35,643 bases of DNA, taken from NCBI GenBank assembly GCA_017940185.1, contig JAGAZE010000049.1, positions 1 through 35,643 of the forward strand, read 5' to 3'. Origin of the DNA: Bacteroidaceae bacterium. Its GTDB lineage: Bacteria > Bacteroidota > Bacteroidia > Bacteroidales > Bacteroidaceae. Numbering within the stretch: the stretch's first letter is position 1; the number at the start of each line of letters is the position of its first letter. Below are positions 24,721 to 35,520 of this stretch, piece after piece. Position numbers and translations under genes: made by a program. Under the pieces are notes generated by a model that was not told where the DNA came from, did no database searches, and saw only the letters and a list, made by a program, of their open reading frames with translations.

Positions 24721-27354
24721 ATGGACGACAATCAATTTGTAGAACAAGACAGAATTATCAAAATCAACATTGAGGAGGAAATGAAATCCTCCTACATCGA
24801 CTACTCTATGTCGGTGATTGTTGCACGCGCCCTTCCCGATGTGCGCGACGGCTTTAAGCCTGTGCACCGACGCATACTCTTCGGAATGCAGGAACTGGGC
24901 AACACATCCGACAAACCCACCAAGAAATGCGCACGCGTAGTGGGAGACGTCATGGGTAAATATCATCCCCACGGCGACAGCTCCATCTACGGAGCATTGG
25001 TACGCATGGCACAGGATTGGAATATGCGATACACGCTCGTCGACGGACAGGGCAACTTCGGCAGTGTCGATGGCGACTCACCTGCCGCCATGCGATATAC
25101 CGAGTGCCGACTCTCAAAAATGGGAGAACACATCATGGACGATCTGGACAAGGAAACCGTCGACATGACCAACAACTACGATGACACGCGCACCGAACCT
25201 ACAGTGATGCCCACCAAGATACCCAACCTGCTCGTCAACGGAGGCAATGGTATCGCAGTAGGTATGGCCACCAACATTCCCACACACAACCTTGGCGAAG
25301 TTATAGATGGCTGCTGCGCATACATCGACAATCCCGACATCGACACCGAAGGACTGATGCAATACATCCCCGCACCCGACTTCCCCACGGGCGCATATAT
25401 CTATGGTATTGCTGGTGTGAAAGAAGCTTATGAAACAGGACGCGGACGAATTGTGCTGCGAGCCAAGGCAGAAATAGAAACTGGCGACACACACGACAAG
25501 ATCGTAGTGACCGAAATTCCCTATGGTGTCAACAAGCAGCAACTCATAGAGAACATAGCCGAACTGGCAAAAGAAGGAAAAATTGACGGCATCTCCAACG
25601 TCAACGACGAAACAGGACGTCAGGGCATGCGTATCGTCGTCGACGTGCGCCGCGAGGCCAACGCCAACGTAATACTCAACAAGCTCTTCAAGATGACGGC
25701 ACTGCAGAGCAGTTTCTCCGTCAACTGCATAGCACTCGTGAAAGGACGACCCAAACTCCTCTCGCTCAAAGAGTGCATACATCACTTTGTAGAGCATCGG
25801 CACGACGTCACCATACGCCGCACACAATACGAACTGCGCAAGGCAAAAGAACGTGCACACATACTCGAAGGACTCATCATAGCCTGCGACAACATCGACG
25901 AGGTGGTACATCTCATCCGAGCCAACCGCACACCTTCCGATGCGCAAAGAGCACTCGAACAGCGCTTCAACCTCGACGAACCCCAGTCGAAAGCCATCGT
26001 CGACATGCGACTGGCACAACTCACCGGACTGCGAGTAGAACAGCTGCATGCCGAATACGAAGAACTGGAACGCAATATTGAGTATCTGCAAGCCATACTA
26101 GACGACCCCGAACTGTGCAAGAAAGTGATGAAGGACGAACTGCAGGAAGTGAAAGAGAAGTATGGCGACGAACGCCGCACCATCATACGCTACAGCAGCG
26201 AAGAATTCAACCCCGAAGACTTCTACCCCAACGACCCCGTCGTGGTCACCGTCAGCCATTTGGGATACATCAAACGCACAGCACTGAGCGAATTCCGCGA
26301 ACAGGCTCGAGGTGGCGTTGGTTCAAAGGGAGCCAAGACTCGCGACGAAGACTTCACCGAATTCATCTTCCCCGCCACCATGCACCAGACACTTCTCCTC
26401 TTCACACGCAAGGGACGCTGTCATTGGCTGAAGTGCTATGAGATACCCGAAGGTGAAAAGACCTCGAAAGGCCGTGCAATACAAAACCTCGTCAACATCG
26501 ATGCCGACGACTCCGTCAATGCCTTCCTGCGCCTGAGAGGACTCAACGACAACGATTTCCTCAATAGCCACTACGTAGTGTTTGCTACAAAGAAGGGTAT
26601 CGTAAAGAAAACCTGTCTGGAAGCCTACAGCCGCCCACGTGCCAATGGCGTCAATGCCATCAATATTGTGGAAGGCGATGAGGTGGTTGACGTACGTCTC
26701 ACCAACGGCCGCAACGAACTCATCCTTGCCAACCGCAACGGACGTGCCGTGCGCTTTGATGAAGACAAAGTACGCTCCATCGGACGTGTCGGCCAAGGTG
26801 TACGCGCCATGACACTCGACGGCGGCGACGACGAAGTGGTGGGAATGGTAGTGGTCAACGACCCCGAAAAGGAAACCATCATGGTGGTGAGCGAAAACGG
26901 ATACGGCAAGCGCTCACAAGTGGAAGACTATCGTAAGACCAACCGCGGAGCCAAGGGAGTAAAGACGCTCAACATTACAGAGAAAACAGGCCGACTGGTT
27001 GCCATCAAGACCGTGACCGACCAAAATGACCTGATGATCATCAACAAGAGCGGCATCACCATACGCCTCTCCGTGAGCGAATGCCGCGTGCAGGGACGTG
27101 CCACACAAGGCGTACGGCTCATCAATCTCACAAAGAAAAACGATGTCATAGCGGGCGTTTGCAAGGTGATGAACAGCGAACTGGAAGCCACCGTCGAAGA
27201 AGAAGCGCGCAACCAGTGGGCCAACAATCCCGAAAAACTGAATCAACAACAGCAAACAACCGAAGCAGATACACAAGAGAATCCCGTCGACAATGACGAC
27301 GACACCAACAATGATACATTAAACCTCACACCCGCGACCACATCAAACGAATAA
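24721..27354 (+). CDS. gyrA: DNA gyrase subunit A
   Basis: DNA-cutting subunit of gyrase, 877 residues, which with GyrB introduces negative supercoils. The winged-helix/tower core starts with [20 protein letters not shown]. The catalytic Tyr is Y126 in AMRYTEC. The quinolone region reads [15 protein letters not shown] (82-96), with S87 matching E. coli Ser83 and G91 at the position of Asp87. The C-terminal pinwheel carries repeated blades; [10 protein letters not shown] is in the position of the GyrA box, which argues for gyrase rather than ParC. The tail after about residue 840 is acidic and Asn/Gln-rich. The gene has its own promoter; the TPR gene follows 22 bases later. Confidence 0.95.
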   Translation: MDDNQFVEQDRIIKINIEEEMKSSYIDYSMSVIVARALPDVRDGFKPVHRRILFGMQELGNTSDKPTKKCARVVGDVMGKYHPHGDSSIYGALVRMAQDWNMRYTLVDGQGNFGSVDGDSPAAMRYTECRLSKMGEHIMDDLDKETVDMTNNYDDTRTEPTVMPTKIPNLLVNGGNGIAVGMATNIPTHNLGEVIDGCCAYIDNPDIDTEGLMQYIPAPDFPTGAYIYGIAGVKEAYETGRGRIVLRAKAEIETGDTHDKIVVTEIPYGVNKQQLIENIAELAKEGKIDGISNVNDETGRQGMRIVVDVRREANANVILNKLFKMTALQSSFSVNCIALVKGRPKLLSLKECIHHFVEHRHDVTIRRTQYELRKAKERAHILEGLIIACDNIDEVVHLIRANRTPSDAQRALEQRFNLDEPQSKAIVDMRLAQLTGLRVEQLHAEYEELERNIEYLQAILDDPELCKKVMKDELQEVKEKYGDERRTIIRYSSEEFNPEDFYPNDPVVVTVSHLGYIKRTALSEFREQARGGVGSKGAKTRDEDFTEFIFPATMHQTLLLFTRKGRCHWLKCYEIPEGEKTSKGRAIQNLVNIDADDSVNAFLRLRGLNDNDFLNSHYVVFATKKGIVKKTCLEAYSRPRANGVNAINIVEGDEVVDVRLTNGRNELILANRNGRAVRFDEDKVRSIGRVGQGVRAMTLDGGDDEVVGMVVVNDPEKETIMVVSENGYGKRSQVEDYRKTNRGAKGVKTLNITEKTGRLVAIKTVTDQNDLMIINKSGITIRLSVSECRVQGRATQGVRLINLTKKNDVIAGVCKVMNSELEATVEEEARNQWANNPEKLNQQQQTTEADTQENPVDNDDDTNNDTLNLTPATTSNE

Positions 27355-27376
27355 GCAATCATAAAAACAACTGAAC

Positions 27377-28564
27377 ATGAAAAAGACACTCATTCTTGCT
27401 CTGGCGGTGCTCTTCTCCGCCACAGCATTCGCTCAAGGAGATGCCGCCAAGCAAATCCTTAAACTCAAGGACTACGATCAGGCAGCATCCATGCTACAAG
27501 CCAATCTGGGCAGCATGTCGGCAGAAGCCAAAGCCAAATGCTACAACAAATTGGTAGACCTCTCATGGCCCCTGATAGAAAAAGAAGGTGCCGCCGAGAC
27601 ACAGTCGGAAGACTTCTACGACGCACTCTACAACGCTTATGTCAACGCTTTCGAGTGCAACAAGTTCGACCAGCAGCCCAACGACAAAGGACAGGTAAAG
27701 CCTAAGTTCTACACCAAGAACCGCGACCGTCTCTACAACATCCGCCCGTTCCTCATCAATGGTGGTGAAGCAGCACGACAGAACAACGACTTCCCACGCG
27801 CCTACAAGTTCTGGGGATTGTATGTTGACAGCTCTCTCGACCCACTCTTCGACGAAGTGGACAAAAGCGAAGACAAGTATGTAACAGAGATAGCCTACTA
27901 CGCCGCTGTAATGGGTTTCCAAGTGAAGGACTTCCAGGGTGTTGAAAAGTACACCGACGTGGCCATGACCAACCCCGAAAAGGCCAACGAAGCAATGGAG
28001 CTTAAACTCGCAGCAGCAAGTCAGGGCATCAAGTCACATGCCGACTCTGTAGCATTTGTAGAAAAAGTGGAAGCTGCCTTCCAGAAGAATCCGCAGAGCG
28101 AACTGGTATTCGGCACACTCATCAACTTCTACACCGACCTGCAGATGGACGACAAATTGGAAAGTGTGCTGGAAAAGAAACTGCAAAGCGATCCCAACAA
28201 CTTCGTAGTTTGGAACATTCGCGGACAGAAAGCCATGCGTCAACAGAATCTCGACCTTGCCATCGAGAACTTCCGCAAGGCATTACAAGCCAATCCCAAC
28301 GAGTCACAGGTACTCACTTTCCTCGGAGCATGCCTGCTCGACAAGGCCAGCAAGGCTGAAGAAAAAATCAAGGGAAGAATAACACCCGAAGCCAAGAAAG
28401 AACTCAACAAGTACTACGAAGAGGCTAAAGACAATCTGGAAAAAGCCAAGAGTCTGGCTCCCAACGACAAATCAAGCTGGGGATATGCACTCTATCGCTG
28501 CTACTACGCCCTTTACGGTGCTAACGACGACCGTACAAAGGCAGCAGAAGCTGACTCCAAATAA
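27377..28564 (+). CDS. Secreted tetratricopeptide-repeat protein
   Basis: Exported protein of 395 residues with a clean signal peptide (MKKTLILALAVLFSATAFAQ) and a helical-repeat body. Several degenerate TPR units are visible, the clearest being NLDLAIENFRKALQANPNES at about 289-308, followed by LGACLLDKASKAEEKI. It is probably periplasmic and a scaffold for other proteins. It follows gyrA by 22 bases, so it is likely co-transcribed with it. The downstream TPR gene is similar in layout (DFYDALYNA, FLINGGEAARQ and NNDFPRAYKFWGLYVDSSLDPLF versus FRRNLLNGGRFF, QYQRAYTFYTHYLNTAKHPLF), suggesting an old duplication. Confidence 0.85.
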   Translation: MKKTLILALAVLFSATAFAQGDAAKQILKLKDYDQAASMLQANLGSMSAEAKAKCYNKLVDLSWPLIEKEGAAETQSEDFYDALYNAYVNAFECNKFDQQPNDKGQVKPKFYTKNRDRLYNIRPFLINGGEAARQNNDFPRAYKFWGLYVDSSLDPLFDEVDKSEDKYVTEIAYYAAVMGFQVKDFQGVEKYTDVAMTNPEKANEAMELKLAAASQGIKSHADSVAFVEKVEAAFQKNPQSELVFGTLINFYTDLQMDDKLESVLEKKLQSDPNNFVVWNIRGQKAMRQQNLDLAIENFRKALQANPNESQVLTFLGACLLDKASKAEEKIKGRITPEAKKELNKYYEEAKDNLEKAKSLAPNDKSSWGYALYRCYYALYGANDDRTKAAEADSK

Positions 28565-28593
28565 GCAACACTTACACATTGTGGAACACTATA

Positions 28594-28634
28594 AGGAGTT
28601 GGATGTGGCATAATTATTGTGGCATCCAACTCCT
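28594..28634. other. Perfect hairpin between the two TPR genes
   Basis: AGGAGTTGGATG (28594-28605) and CATCCAACTCCT (28623-28634) pair over 12 bases around a 17-base loop. No T-run follows (CACCACACC), so it may be a processing or attenuation hairpin, or an inefficient terminator closing the gyrA-TPR transcript. Confidence 0.6.
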
Positions 28635-28697
28635 CACCACACCTTAAAACACCATCACACCTCAAACCCCAACACTTATATTCTCGCCTCAGCACTC

Positions 28698-29924
28698 ATG
28701 AAACGCCATGCTCTACTCCTCATGCTCGCCCTGTTGAGTATACCTTTTCATCTGTCAGCACAGAAAAAGGTAATACAACAGGCACAGCAACTCATTAAGA
28801 CAGGAAAGGAATTGGAGAAGGCAGAAAAGCTAATGACCGACTTGCTGAAGGACACCAGCAACATTGCAAACACTAAGATACACCTCACCCTGTTTGAGGC
28901 TGTGAAGAAGCAGTATGAGCAGGGCAATGAGAAGTTGTATCTCAAGCAGACCTACGACACTACCGCCCTGTTCAACAACACGCTGAAGATGTTCACCATC
29001 CTAGAGCGCCTCGACAGCATTGAAACACAGCAGTCCACCACGCAGAAGCACAAAAGCAAATGGCGCGACCGCGATGTAGCGTTCCTGCATAGCTTCCGGC
29101 GCAATCTGCTCAACGGAGGGCGCTTCTTCTCACGCAAACAACAATACCAACGGGCATACACCTTCTACACACACTATCTGAACACCGCCAAACATCCGCT
29201 CTTCAAGCAATATCAATACGCCACCACCGACTCGCTCATGCCCGGAGCGGCCTATGGGGCTATGTATTGCGCATACAAGTTGCAACAACCTCACAACGTC
29301 CTCACCTACGCCCCAATGGCCGAACAGGTGAAACGAAGAACGGAATATGTCTACCAGTTTGAAGCAGAGGCATATCATCTGCTCAACGACACAACCAACT
29401 ACCTGAAGACATTGCTGAAGGGATTTAAGCACAGTCCGCAGTTTGTCTATTTCTTCCCTCGCATTGTCGACCACTACATCGACACCCGACAGAACGACAA
29501 GGCCATCGCGTTCGTCGATCAAGCCTTACTAATCGACAGCCTCAACCCCACATTCCGTTTTGCGCAAAGCACACTGTTGCTCAACAGCGGGCAATATGAG
29601 CAGTGCATCGACATATGCGAAGACCTCATAGCTGCCAACGACTCGCTCATTGATGCTTACTACAACATCGGACTGGCCTACTTCAACGAGGCCATCAGTC
29701 TCGACAAGCAAGTGCAGAATCAGCGCAGCCGGCGCGAGGCCATCTCACAACTCTACAAAAAAAGTCTGCCCTTCATGCAGAAGGTGCGCGAAGAACAGCC
29801 CAACCAACCCGAAAAGTGGGCCCAGGTGCTCTACACCATCTATCTCAATCTCAACATGGGTAATGAGTTTGACGAAATCAATGCACTTTTAAGCAGGAAA
29901 AAAACTACTGCCAACAACCACTAA
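28698..29924 (+). CDS. Secreted tetratricopeptide-repeat protein (paralogue)
   Basis: Exported protein of 408 residues. The start is at 28698 because the signal peptide MKRHALLLMLALLSIPFHLSAQ begins there; the longer frame adds a His/Pro/Thr-rich stretch that reads through the upstream hairpin. The body is helical with TPR-like units (NDKAIAFVDQALLIDSLNP, SGQYEQCIDICEDLIAAND, DAYYNIGLAYFNEAISLDKQ). It resembles the preceding TPR protein in the central region. The following lipoprotein gene starts 12 bases later. The function is unknown; a scaffold role in the envelope is likely. Confidence 0.85.
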   Translation: MKRHALLLMLALLSIPFHLSAQKKVIQQAQQLIKTGKELEKAEKLMTDLLKDTSNIANTKIHLTLFEAVKKQYEQGNEKLYLKQTYDTTALFNNTLKMFTILERLDSIETQQSTTQKHKSKWRDRDVAFLHSFRRNLLNGGRFFSRKQQYQRAYTFYTHYLNTAKHPLFKQYQYATTDSLMPGAAYGAMYCAYKLQQPHNVLTYAPMAEQVKRRTEYVYQFEAEAYHLLNDTTNYLKTLLKGFKHSPQFVYFFPRIVDHYIDTRQNDKAIAFVDQALLIDSLNPTFRFAQSTLLLNSGQYEQCIDICEDLIAANDSLIDAYYNIGLAYFNEAISLDKQVQNQRSRREAISQLYKKSLPFMQKVREEQPNQPEKWAQVLYTIYLNLNMGNEFDEINALLSRKKTTANNH

Positions 29925-29936
29925 TCTACAACCACT

Positions 29937-30458
29937 ATGCACCTGTCACATCACCACACACTCATAGCAAGCACGCTTCTTTTTCTGGCCTGTTGCCTCC
30001 ATAGTTGTAACAAGAGTAAGAGCAATTCCGAGACAGCGCTGCTGGAGGCTATAGCCAATGCCGTTAACGACGACACTGCCGACAACCATAAGCACCAGAA
30101 CGACACACTATGGAACAAGAGTATAAGAAATGAATTCTACGGATCACGCTTCGGACAGTCATCGGAAATGGTCATGGGCAACTTCTACGACATCGACCAA
30201 TCACTACAACCTACATACGCAACCGACACCAACATCATATGGGAGAAGTCACCTGGCGACGAATTCAGATTTGCCAACTACTCATGGTCAACACTCGTCA
30301 ACGAATTTCGCGACGACCAGTTGGCAGCAGTTCGCTTTTTCAATGATTATGATGAAAAGCAGGAGGCTATCACACAATTCAATAGCATCTTGAAAGACAT
30401 GTCGAAAGGTTACAAGATGACAAAGGTCGAGCCCGGAATGCAGAATGTGCTAAAATAA
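29937..30458 (+). CDS. Putative lipoprotein, probably truncated by an in-frame TAA
   Basis: Protein of 173 residues with a hydrophobic N-terminus and a candidate lipidation Cys at 24 (LHSC). The mature part has alternating strand/helix segments ([54 protein letters not shown]). The frame stops at TAA 30456-30458, but the same frame stays open for 43 more codons that look fully coding, so the original protein was probably 217 residues. The missing part would supply the last strands of the domain. It is the third gene of the TPR-TPR-lipoprotein run. I recognise no named family. Confidence 0.6.
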   Translation: MHLSHHHTLIASTLLFLACCLHSCNKSKSNSETALLEAIANAVNDDTADNHKHQNDTLWNKSIRNEFYGSRFGQSSEMVMGNFYDIDQSLQPTYATDTNIIWEKSPGDEFRFANYSWSTLVNEFRDDQLAAVRFFNDYDEKQEAITQFNSILKDMSKGYKMTKVEPGMQNVLK

Positions 30459-30590
30459 TATGTGGCCTTCAGCCGACAAAAACGAATAGCACGCCTTATA
30501 CTCATGCGCTACAACAATCAAGACAACAATGTGGTCTACAGATTAGAACTCGACTATGTCGACTGCAATTTGTGGCCGGAACTCTGGTGA
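30459..30590 (+). pseudogene. Detached C-terminal segment of the lipoprotein gene
   Basis: Forty-three sense codons in frame with the upstream lipoprotein gene, directly after its TAA and ending at TGA 30588-30590. The peptide starts [18 protein letters not shown] and ends [17 protein letters not shown], an alternating pattern typical of the closing beta strands of a small domain. The codons follow local usage (GCC, GAC, CTC, GTC). The segment has no good start codon of its own. The valS start codon is 38 bases further on. Confidence 0.55.
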
Positions 30591-30628
30591 CTAACAATAA
30601 TACCAAACAAATAATATACCTTTTCATA

Positions 30629-33250
30629 ATGGCACTAGCAACGAAATACGCCCCCACCCTTGTGGAGACAAAATGGTACGACTACTGGCTCAACCACAAC
30701 CTCTTCCACTCTGAGCCCGACCAACGCCAGCCCTACACCATCGTCATACCTCCGCCCAACGTGACGGGCGTGCTCCACATGGGACACATGCTCAACAACA
30801 CCATACAAGACATTCTCATGCGGCGTGCTCGCATGGAAGGAAAGAATGCCTGTTGGGTACCTGGCACCGACCACGCATCCATAGCCACCGAAGCCAAGGT
30901 GGTGGCGCGGCTGGCTGAGCAAGGTATCAACAAGACCGACCTCACACGCGATGAATTTCTCAAGCATGCTTGGGAATGGACACACGAGCATGGAGGAATC
31001 ATCCTGAAACAGCTCCGACGTCTCGGTGCATCCTGCGACTGGCAACGCACAGCCTTTACCATGGACGACGAGAGATCAAAAGGCGTGATAAAAGTGTTCT
31101 GCGACCTATACAACAAAGGATTCATCTATCGCGGCGTGCGCATGGTCAACTGGGACCCAAAGGCAAAGACTGCACTATCCGATGAAGAAGTGGTATATCA
31201 AGAAGAGCATTCCAAACTCTATTACCTACGCTATCAGGTGGTGGAAGACCCCGGACGCTATGCCATCGTAGCCACCACACGCCCCGAAACCATCATGGGC
31301 GACACAGCCATGTGTATCAACCCCAACGATGAGAAAAACCAATGGCTCAAGGGAAAGCATGTCGTCGTGCCATTAGTGGGACGACAAGTACCAGTCATAG
31401 AAGACGAGTACGTAGATGTAGAGTTTGGCACAGGATGCCTGAAGGTAACACCTGCACACGACATCAACGACCATGCACTCGGACTAAAACACCATCTCGA
31501 CACCATCGATATATTCAACGACGATGGCACATTGTCGGAACAGGCCGGACTCTACGTTGGCATGGACCGCATGGACGTGCGAAAACAAATAGCACACGAC
31601 CTGCAGGAAGCCGGACTGATGGAAAAGGTGGAAGACTACACCAATAAGGTGGGCTACTCAGAGCGGACACACGTACCCATAGAGCCGAAACTCTCCACGC
31701 AGTGGTTCCTATCTATGCAACACTTCGCCGAACTGGCACTGCCACCCGTGATGAACGACGACATTCAGTTCCATCCCGCTAAGTATAAAAACACCTACCG
31801 CCATTGGCTGGAGAACATCAAAGATTGGTGCATCAGCCGTCAGCTTTGGTGGGGACACCGCATACCCGCCTATTATTACCAAAACTTCGTTGCTGTGGCG
31901 GAAGAGCCCGAGCAAGCCCTGCAATCATTGCGTGAACAAAGCGGAAAGACCGACCTCACACTCAACGACATTCAGCAAGACGAAGACTGTCTCGACACAT
32001 GGTTCTCGTCGTGGCTGTGGCCCATCTCGGTATTCAACGGCATCAACCAACCCGACAACAGCGAGATAGACTACTACTACCCCACTGCCGACCTCGTCAC
32101 CGGACCCGACATCATCTTCTTCTGGGTGGCACGCATGATAATGGCAGGTTACGAATACCGACAGAAGCCCCCCTTCCACAACGTATACTTCACTGGCATT
32201 GTGCGCGACAAGCAAGGACGCAAGATGTCGAAGAGCTTAGGCAACTCACCCGACCCCATAGCACTCATCGACCAATATGGTGCCGATGGTGTGCGCATGG
32301 GCATGATGCTCGCAGCACCTGCCGGCAACGATATACTTTTTGATGTAGCCCTCTGCGAACAGGGACGCAACTTCTGCAATAAGATATGGAATGCCTTCCG
32401 TCTTATCAAGGGTTGGCAAGCCGATGCCAGTCTGCCACAACCCGACACCAACACCCAGGCCATCGCATGGCTCAGCGCACGCCTGAGAACTGCCGGACAA
32501 GAACTGAACGAACAGTTCAAACGCTACCGCATCAGCGAAGCACTGATGACAGTATACAAACTGTTCTGGGACGACTTCTCCAGTTCATATCTCGAAATGG
32601 TGAAACCTGCCTATGGCCAGCCCATCGACCAACCGACACTCAACGCCACGCTACAATTCATTGACACACTGCTTAAGATGCTTCACCCCTTCATGCCGTT
32701 CATCACCGAAGAGCTGTGGCAAAATCTGGCACCACGCAGCGAGGGAGCATCCATCATGGGTGAACAGCTGCACATCGGAGCACCACTGCCCGCCGATGCC
32801 CAACGCATCGCCGACATGGACAATGTGCTGGCCGTCATCAGCAACATCCGCATGATACGCAACAAGAAGAATCTCTCTCCACGCGAACCGCTCACACTCC
32901 ATGCCATAGGCACCAACCACCTGACTGCCTACGACACGCTGATACAGAAGATGAGCAATGTGAGCGAAATACAGACACACGAACAACGCAATGCCGACGC
33001 CATGCCATTCATGGTGGGCACCTTCGAATATGCCGTGCCACTGGGCGACAAGGTAGACACTGCCGCCGACCGCGCCAAACAGGAAGCACAGCTGCAGCAC
33101 CTTGAAGGATTCTTGGCAGGCATACGCAAGAAACTCTGCAACGAAAAGTTTATGGCCAATGCTCCCGAGCAGGTAGTCGCCTTAGAGCGCAAGAAAGAGC
33201 AAGACACACTGGAGAAAATTGCTGCTATACGCGCCATACTAGAGCAGTAA
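30629..33250 (+). CDS. valS: Valyl-tRNA synthetase
   Basis: Class I aminoacyl-tRNA synthetase of 873 residues charging tRNA-Val, with editing of mischarged Thr. The HIGH motif is HMGH (50-53) within [15 protein letters not shown]. The CP1 editing domain holds [13 protein letters not shown] and [17 protein letters not shown] is at 532-536. The anticodon-binding domain has [15 protein letters not shown], and a C-terminal coiled coil ends the protein ([30 protein letters not shown]). The start is at [20 protein letters not shown]; an earlier ATG would overlap the remnant upstream. TACCTTTT lies five bases ahead of the ATG, but no good -33 element was found. Confidence 0.97.
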   Translation: MALATKYAPTLVETKWYDYWLNHNLFHSEPDQRQPYTIVIPPPNVTGVLHMGHMLNNTIQDILMRRARMEGKNACWVPGTDHASIATEAKVVARLAEQGINKTDLTRDEFLKHAWEWTHEHGGIILKQLRRLGASCDWQRTAFTMDDERSKGVIKVFCDLYNKGFIYRGVRMVNWDPKAKTALSDEEVVYQEEHSKLYYLRYQVVEDPGRYAIVATTRPETIMGDTAMCINPNDEKNQWLKGKHVVVPLVGRQVPVIEDEYVDVEFGTGCLKVTPAHDINDHALGLKHHLDTIDIFNDDGTLSEQAGLYVGMDRMDVRKQIAHDLQEAGLMEKVEDYTNKVGYSERTHVPIEPKLSTQWFLSMQHFAELALPPVMNDDIQFHPAKYKNTYRHWLENIKDWCISRQLWWGHRIPAYYYQNFVAVAEEPEQALQSLREQSGKTDLTLNDIQQDEDCLDTWFSSWLWPISVFNGINQPDNSEIDYYYPTADLVTGPDIIFFWVARMIMAGYEYRQKPPFHNVYFTGIVRDKQGRKMSKSLGNSPDPIALIDQYGADGVRMGMMLAAPAGNDILFDVALCEQGRNFCNKIWNAFRLIKGWQADASLPQPDTNTQAIAWLSARLRTAGQELNEQFKRYRISEALMTVYKLFWDDFSSSYLEMVKPAYGQPIDQPTLNATLQFIDTLLKMLHPFMPFITEELWQNLAPRSEGASIMGEQLHIGAPLPADAQRIADMDNVLAVISNIRMIRNKKNLSPREPLTLHAIGTNHLTAYDTLIQKMSNVSEIQTHEQRNADAMPFMVGTFEYAVPLGDKVDTAADRAKQEAQLQHLEGFLAGIRKKLCNEKFMANAPEQVVALERKKEQDTLEKIAAIRAILEQ

Positions 33251-33277
33251 CCAAACTGAATCTGTCAGCACACACCA

Positions 33278-33796
33278 TTGAAGTCAAAAAAGTCAATGCC
33301 TGGCGAATTGTCGCTCTTCACACAACAGCAAATGAAGGGCGGGTTCTCTTCTGAATTGGAAGAGGCTTTGGCCGTGTTAGCCGACCACCTCAAACGCAAC
33401 GGAGGCAGACAGACACCTGAACGACAACTCCTGCTCAAAGCCATCTACGAGACCGACAACCTCTTCACCATCGACGAATTGCTGCAACAGCTCAAAGAGG
33501 CGAAGACGCATGTGAGCAAAACAACACTCTACAGCAGCATCAAGCTGTTTGAGCAACTGCACCTCGTAGTGTCGCACCGTCTGCACAACAATACCTACTA
33601 TGAGCGCGCACTGCATCAGGAAGGCATCTGCCGACAGATATGTACGCACTGCGGCAAAGTGCAACGCTATAAGAGCAAGGCCGTCACACAGGTTATCAAC
33701 TGTGCACGGTGGCCGCACTTCCAGAAAGAACGATTCACACTCTACATCTACGGCACATGTCGGGCATGTGCCAAAATAAAGAAAAACAAATCTTAA
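33278..33796 (+). CDS. Fur-family transcriptional regulator, divergent metal site
   Basis: Winged-helix regulator of 172 residues. The recognition region [29 protein letters not shown] and [12 protein letters not shown] corresponds to the Fur DNA-binding half. The C-terminal half keeps two Cys pairs for structural zinc (C122/C125 in CTHCGKV, C161/C164 in CRAC). The usual His-rich motif before the first pair (HHDH or similar) is replaced by HQEGICRQI, which leaves one His and adds C118. The N-terminus is about 25 residues longer than a minimal Fur; M7 or M19 are alternative starts. It is flanked by valS (27 bases) and hisS (8 bases), so probably in one transcript. Confidence 0.85.
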   Translation: MKSKKSMPGELSLFTQQQMKGGFSSELEEALAVLADHLKRNGGRQTPERQLLLKAIYETDNLFTIDELLQQLKEAKTHVSKTTLYSSIKLFEQLHLVVSHRLHNNTYYERALHQEGICRQICTHCGKVQRYKSKAVTQVINCARWPHFQKERFTLYIYGTCRACAKIKKNKS

Positions 33797-33804
33797 ACCA
33801 CAAT

Positions 33805-35169
33805 ATGAACAAACCATCAATACCAAAAGGCACACGCGACTTCTCTCCTGCCGAGATGGCAAAGCGCAACTATATCTTCCAAACCATTCGTGACGTGTAT
33901 GCGCTCTATGGTTACCAACAGATTGAGACACCTGCCATGGAGACGCTGCAGACGCTCATGGGCAAGTATGGCGAAGAGGGCGACAAACTGCTCTTCAAAG
34001 TGCTCAACAGCGGCAACTTCCTACAGAAGGTGACCGACGAAGAACTCGCCGGGCGCAATACCAACCACCTGGCAGCACAACTGTGCGAAAAAGGACTGCG
34101 CTACGACCTCACCGTGCCCTTCGCACGCTATGTCGTCATGCACCGCGAAGAATTGCAGATGCCTTTCCGGCGCTACCAGATACAACCCGTCTGGCGCGCC
34201 GACCGTCCGCAAAAAGGACGCTATCGCGAGTTCTACCAGTGCGATGCCGATGTGGTAGGATCCGACAGCCTGCTCAACGAGGTGGAACTTATGCAGATTA
34301 TCGACACCGTTTTCCAACGCTTTGGCATACGCGTGCAGATAAAAATAAACAACCGAAAAATACTCACCGGCATTGCTGAGATGATAGGCGAAGCCGACAA
34401 AATTGTGCCCATCACCGTTGCCATGGACAAGATGGACAAGATAGGTCCCGAGGGCGTTAACGCCGAACTGCATGAAGCGGGCATCAGCGACGAAGCGATA
34501 GAGCGGCTGCAACCTATCATCACCCTTCAAGGTAGCAACGATGAAAAGCTGGATATTATTGACAGCGTACTCAAAGACTCCGCCATCGGAAGGAAGGGGG
34601 TAGAAGAAACACGCTACATCCTGTCTACCATCGCATTGTGCAACCTCAGGAACGAGGTGCAACTCGACCTCACCCTCGCACGCGGACTCAACTACTACAC
34701 AGGTGCCATCTTTGAAGTCAAAGCACTTGATGTGCCCATGGGAAGCATCGTGGGTGGAGGACGTTACGACAACCTCACGGGCATCTTTGGCATGCCTGGG
34801 CTTAGTGGAGTGGGCATCAGCTTCGGGGCCGACCGCATCTTCGATATTCTCAACCAACTCAACCTCTATCCTAGCAATGCTGTAGAAGCCACTCAATTGT
34901 TGTTCATCAACTTTGGCGAAAAGGAGACCGCCTACATCCTGCCACGGTTGGCGCAAATAAGAAAGGCTGGTATCAATGCCGAAATATTCCCCGATACCGT
35001 CAAACTGAAGAAACAGATGAACTATGCCAATGCCAAGCATATTCCATATGTAGCATTCGCTGGCGAACAGGAGATGAAAGACCTTACCCTGACAGTGAAA
35101 AACATGACAACAGGCGAACAAAACGTCATGACAACCGACGATATTATTGCACAACTGAAAATGGAATAA
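33805..35169 (+). CDS. hisS: Histidyl-tRNA synthetase
   Basis: Class II synthetase of 454 residues charging tRNA-His. Visible motifs: KGTRDFSP at 8-15, motif 2 in [26 protein letters not shown], the His-specific [15 protein letters not shown], and motif 3 region [14 protein letters not shown] with [12 protein letters not shown]. The C-terminal anticodon domain starts near residue 365 ([16 protein letters not shown]). The start is at 33805, eight bases after the Fur-like stop; the longer frame would overlap that gene by more than 80 bases. The length and motif order are normal. Confidence 0.96.
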   Translation: MNKPSIPKGTRDFSPAEMAKRNYIFQTIRDVYALYGYQQIETPAMETLQTLMGKYGEEGDKLLFKVLNSGNFLQKVTDEELAGRNTNHLAAQLCEKGLRYDLTVPFARYVVMHREELQMPFRRYQIQPVWRADRPQKGRYREFYQCDADVVGSDSLLNEVELMQIIDTVFQRFGIRVQIKINNRKILTGIAEMIGEADKIVPITVAMDKMDKIGPEGVNAELHEAGISDEAIERLQPIITLQGSNDEKLDIIDSVLKDSAIGRKGVEETRYILSTIALCNLRNEVQLDLTLARGLNYYTGAIFEVKALDVPMGSIVGGGRYDNLTGIFGMPGLSGVGISFGADRIFDILNQLNLYPSNAVEATQLLFINFGEKETAYILPRLAQIRKAGINAEIFPDTVKLKKQMNYANAKHIPYVAFAGEQEMKDLTLTVKNMTTGEQNVMTTDDIIAQLKME

Positions 35170-35520
35170 GGTTGCCAACTCAGAAGGCGTAACATGAGGA
35201 CAACAACACATCAATTTAGATAGGTCTACATAATACAACAGTCCTTGCATTATACGCCAACATCCGTTCTTCCCCCTTTATCTGCTCCTCCTGCTCTGCC
35301 TGTGCATGGGGAGCAGACTTTCTCTTCAACGCAGGAAAGGCAGCCTACACAACTGCCGTCAACGCCAACATCAATGACCTGACGTTCGACTACAAAGGCA
35401 AAAATCTCGTCCATCGCCAATCCCTCATCTTCCATTCCTACCAACCTGTCATATAGACACAACGGCAAAGAGCTGATTCGCAAGAACGACTTGATTTGGT
35501 CGGTGACTTATACTGATATA
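35170..35520 (+). pseudogene. Decayed coding remnant between hisS and the insertion sequence
   Basis: No open gene spans this stretch, yet pieces look translated in the plus direction in successive frames. One frame gives a signal-peptide-like FFPLYLLLLLCLCMGS (about 35260-35314). A second gives ADFLFNAGKAAYTTAVNAN and onward DLTFDYKGKN with local codon usage (about 35313-35402). A third gives SYRHNGKELIRKNDLIWSV up to the element's edge. This would fit an exported protein gene broken by two frameshifts and cut by the insertion. It could also be chance; I do not recognise the protein. Confidence 0.3.

Noticed and set aside
25114-26091. Long open frame antisense to gyrA (325 codons)
   Set aside because: Same reason as for hisS: it mirrors the third-codon-position bias of gyrA.
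30617-30624. valS promoter -7 element TACCTTTT
   Set aside because: It deviates in the last base, lies five bases from the start codon and has no TTTG at the -33 distance.
34021-35250. Long open frame antisense to hisS (409 codons)
   Set aside because: It is fully opposite a clear hisS; codon bias of the real gene keeps the opposite frame open, and the peptide is Cys/His-rich and unstructured in appearance.
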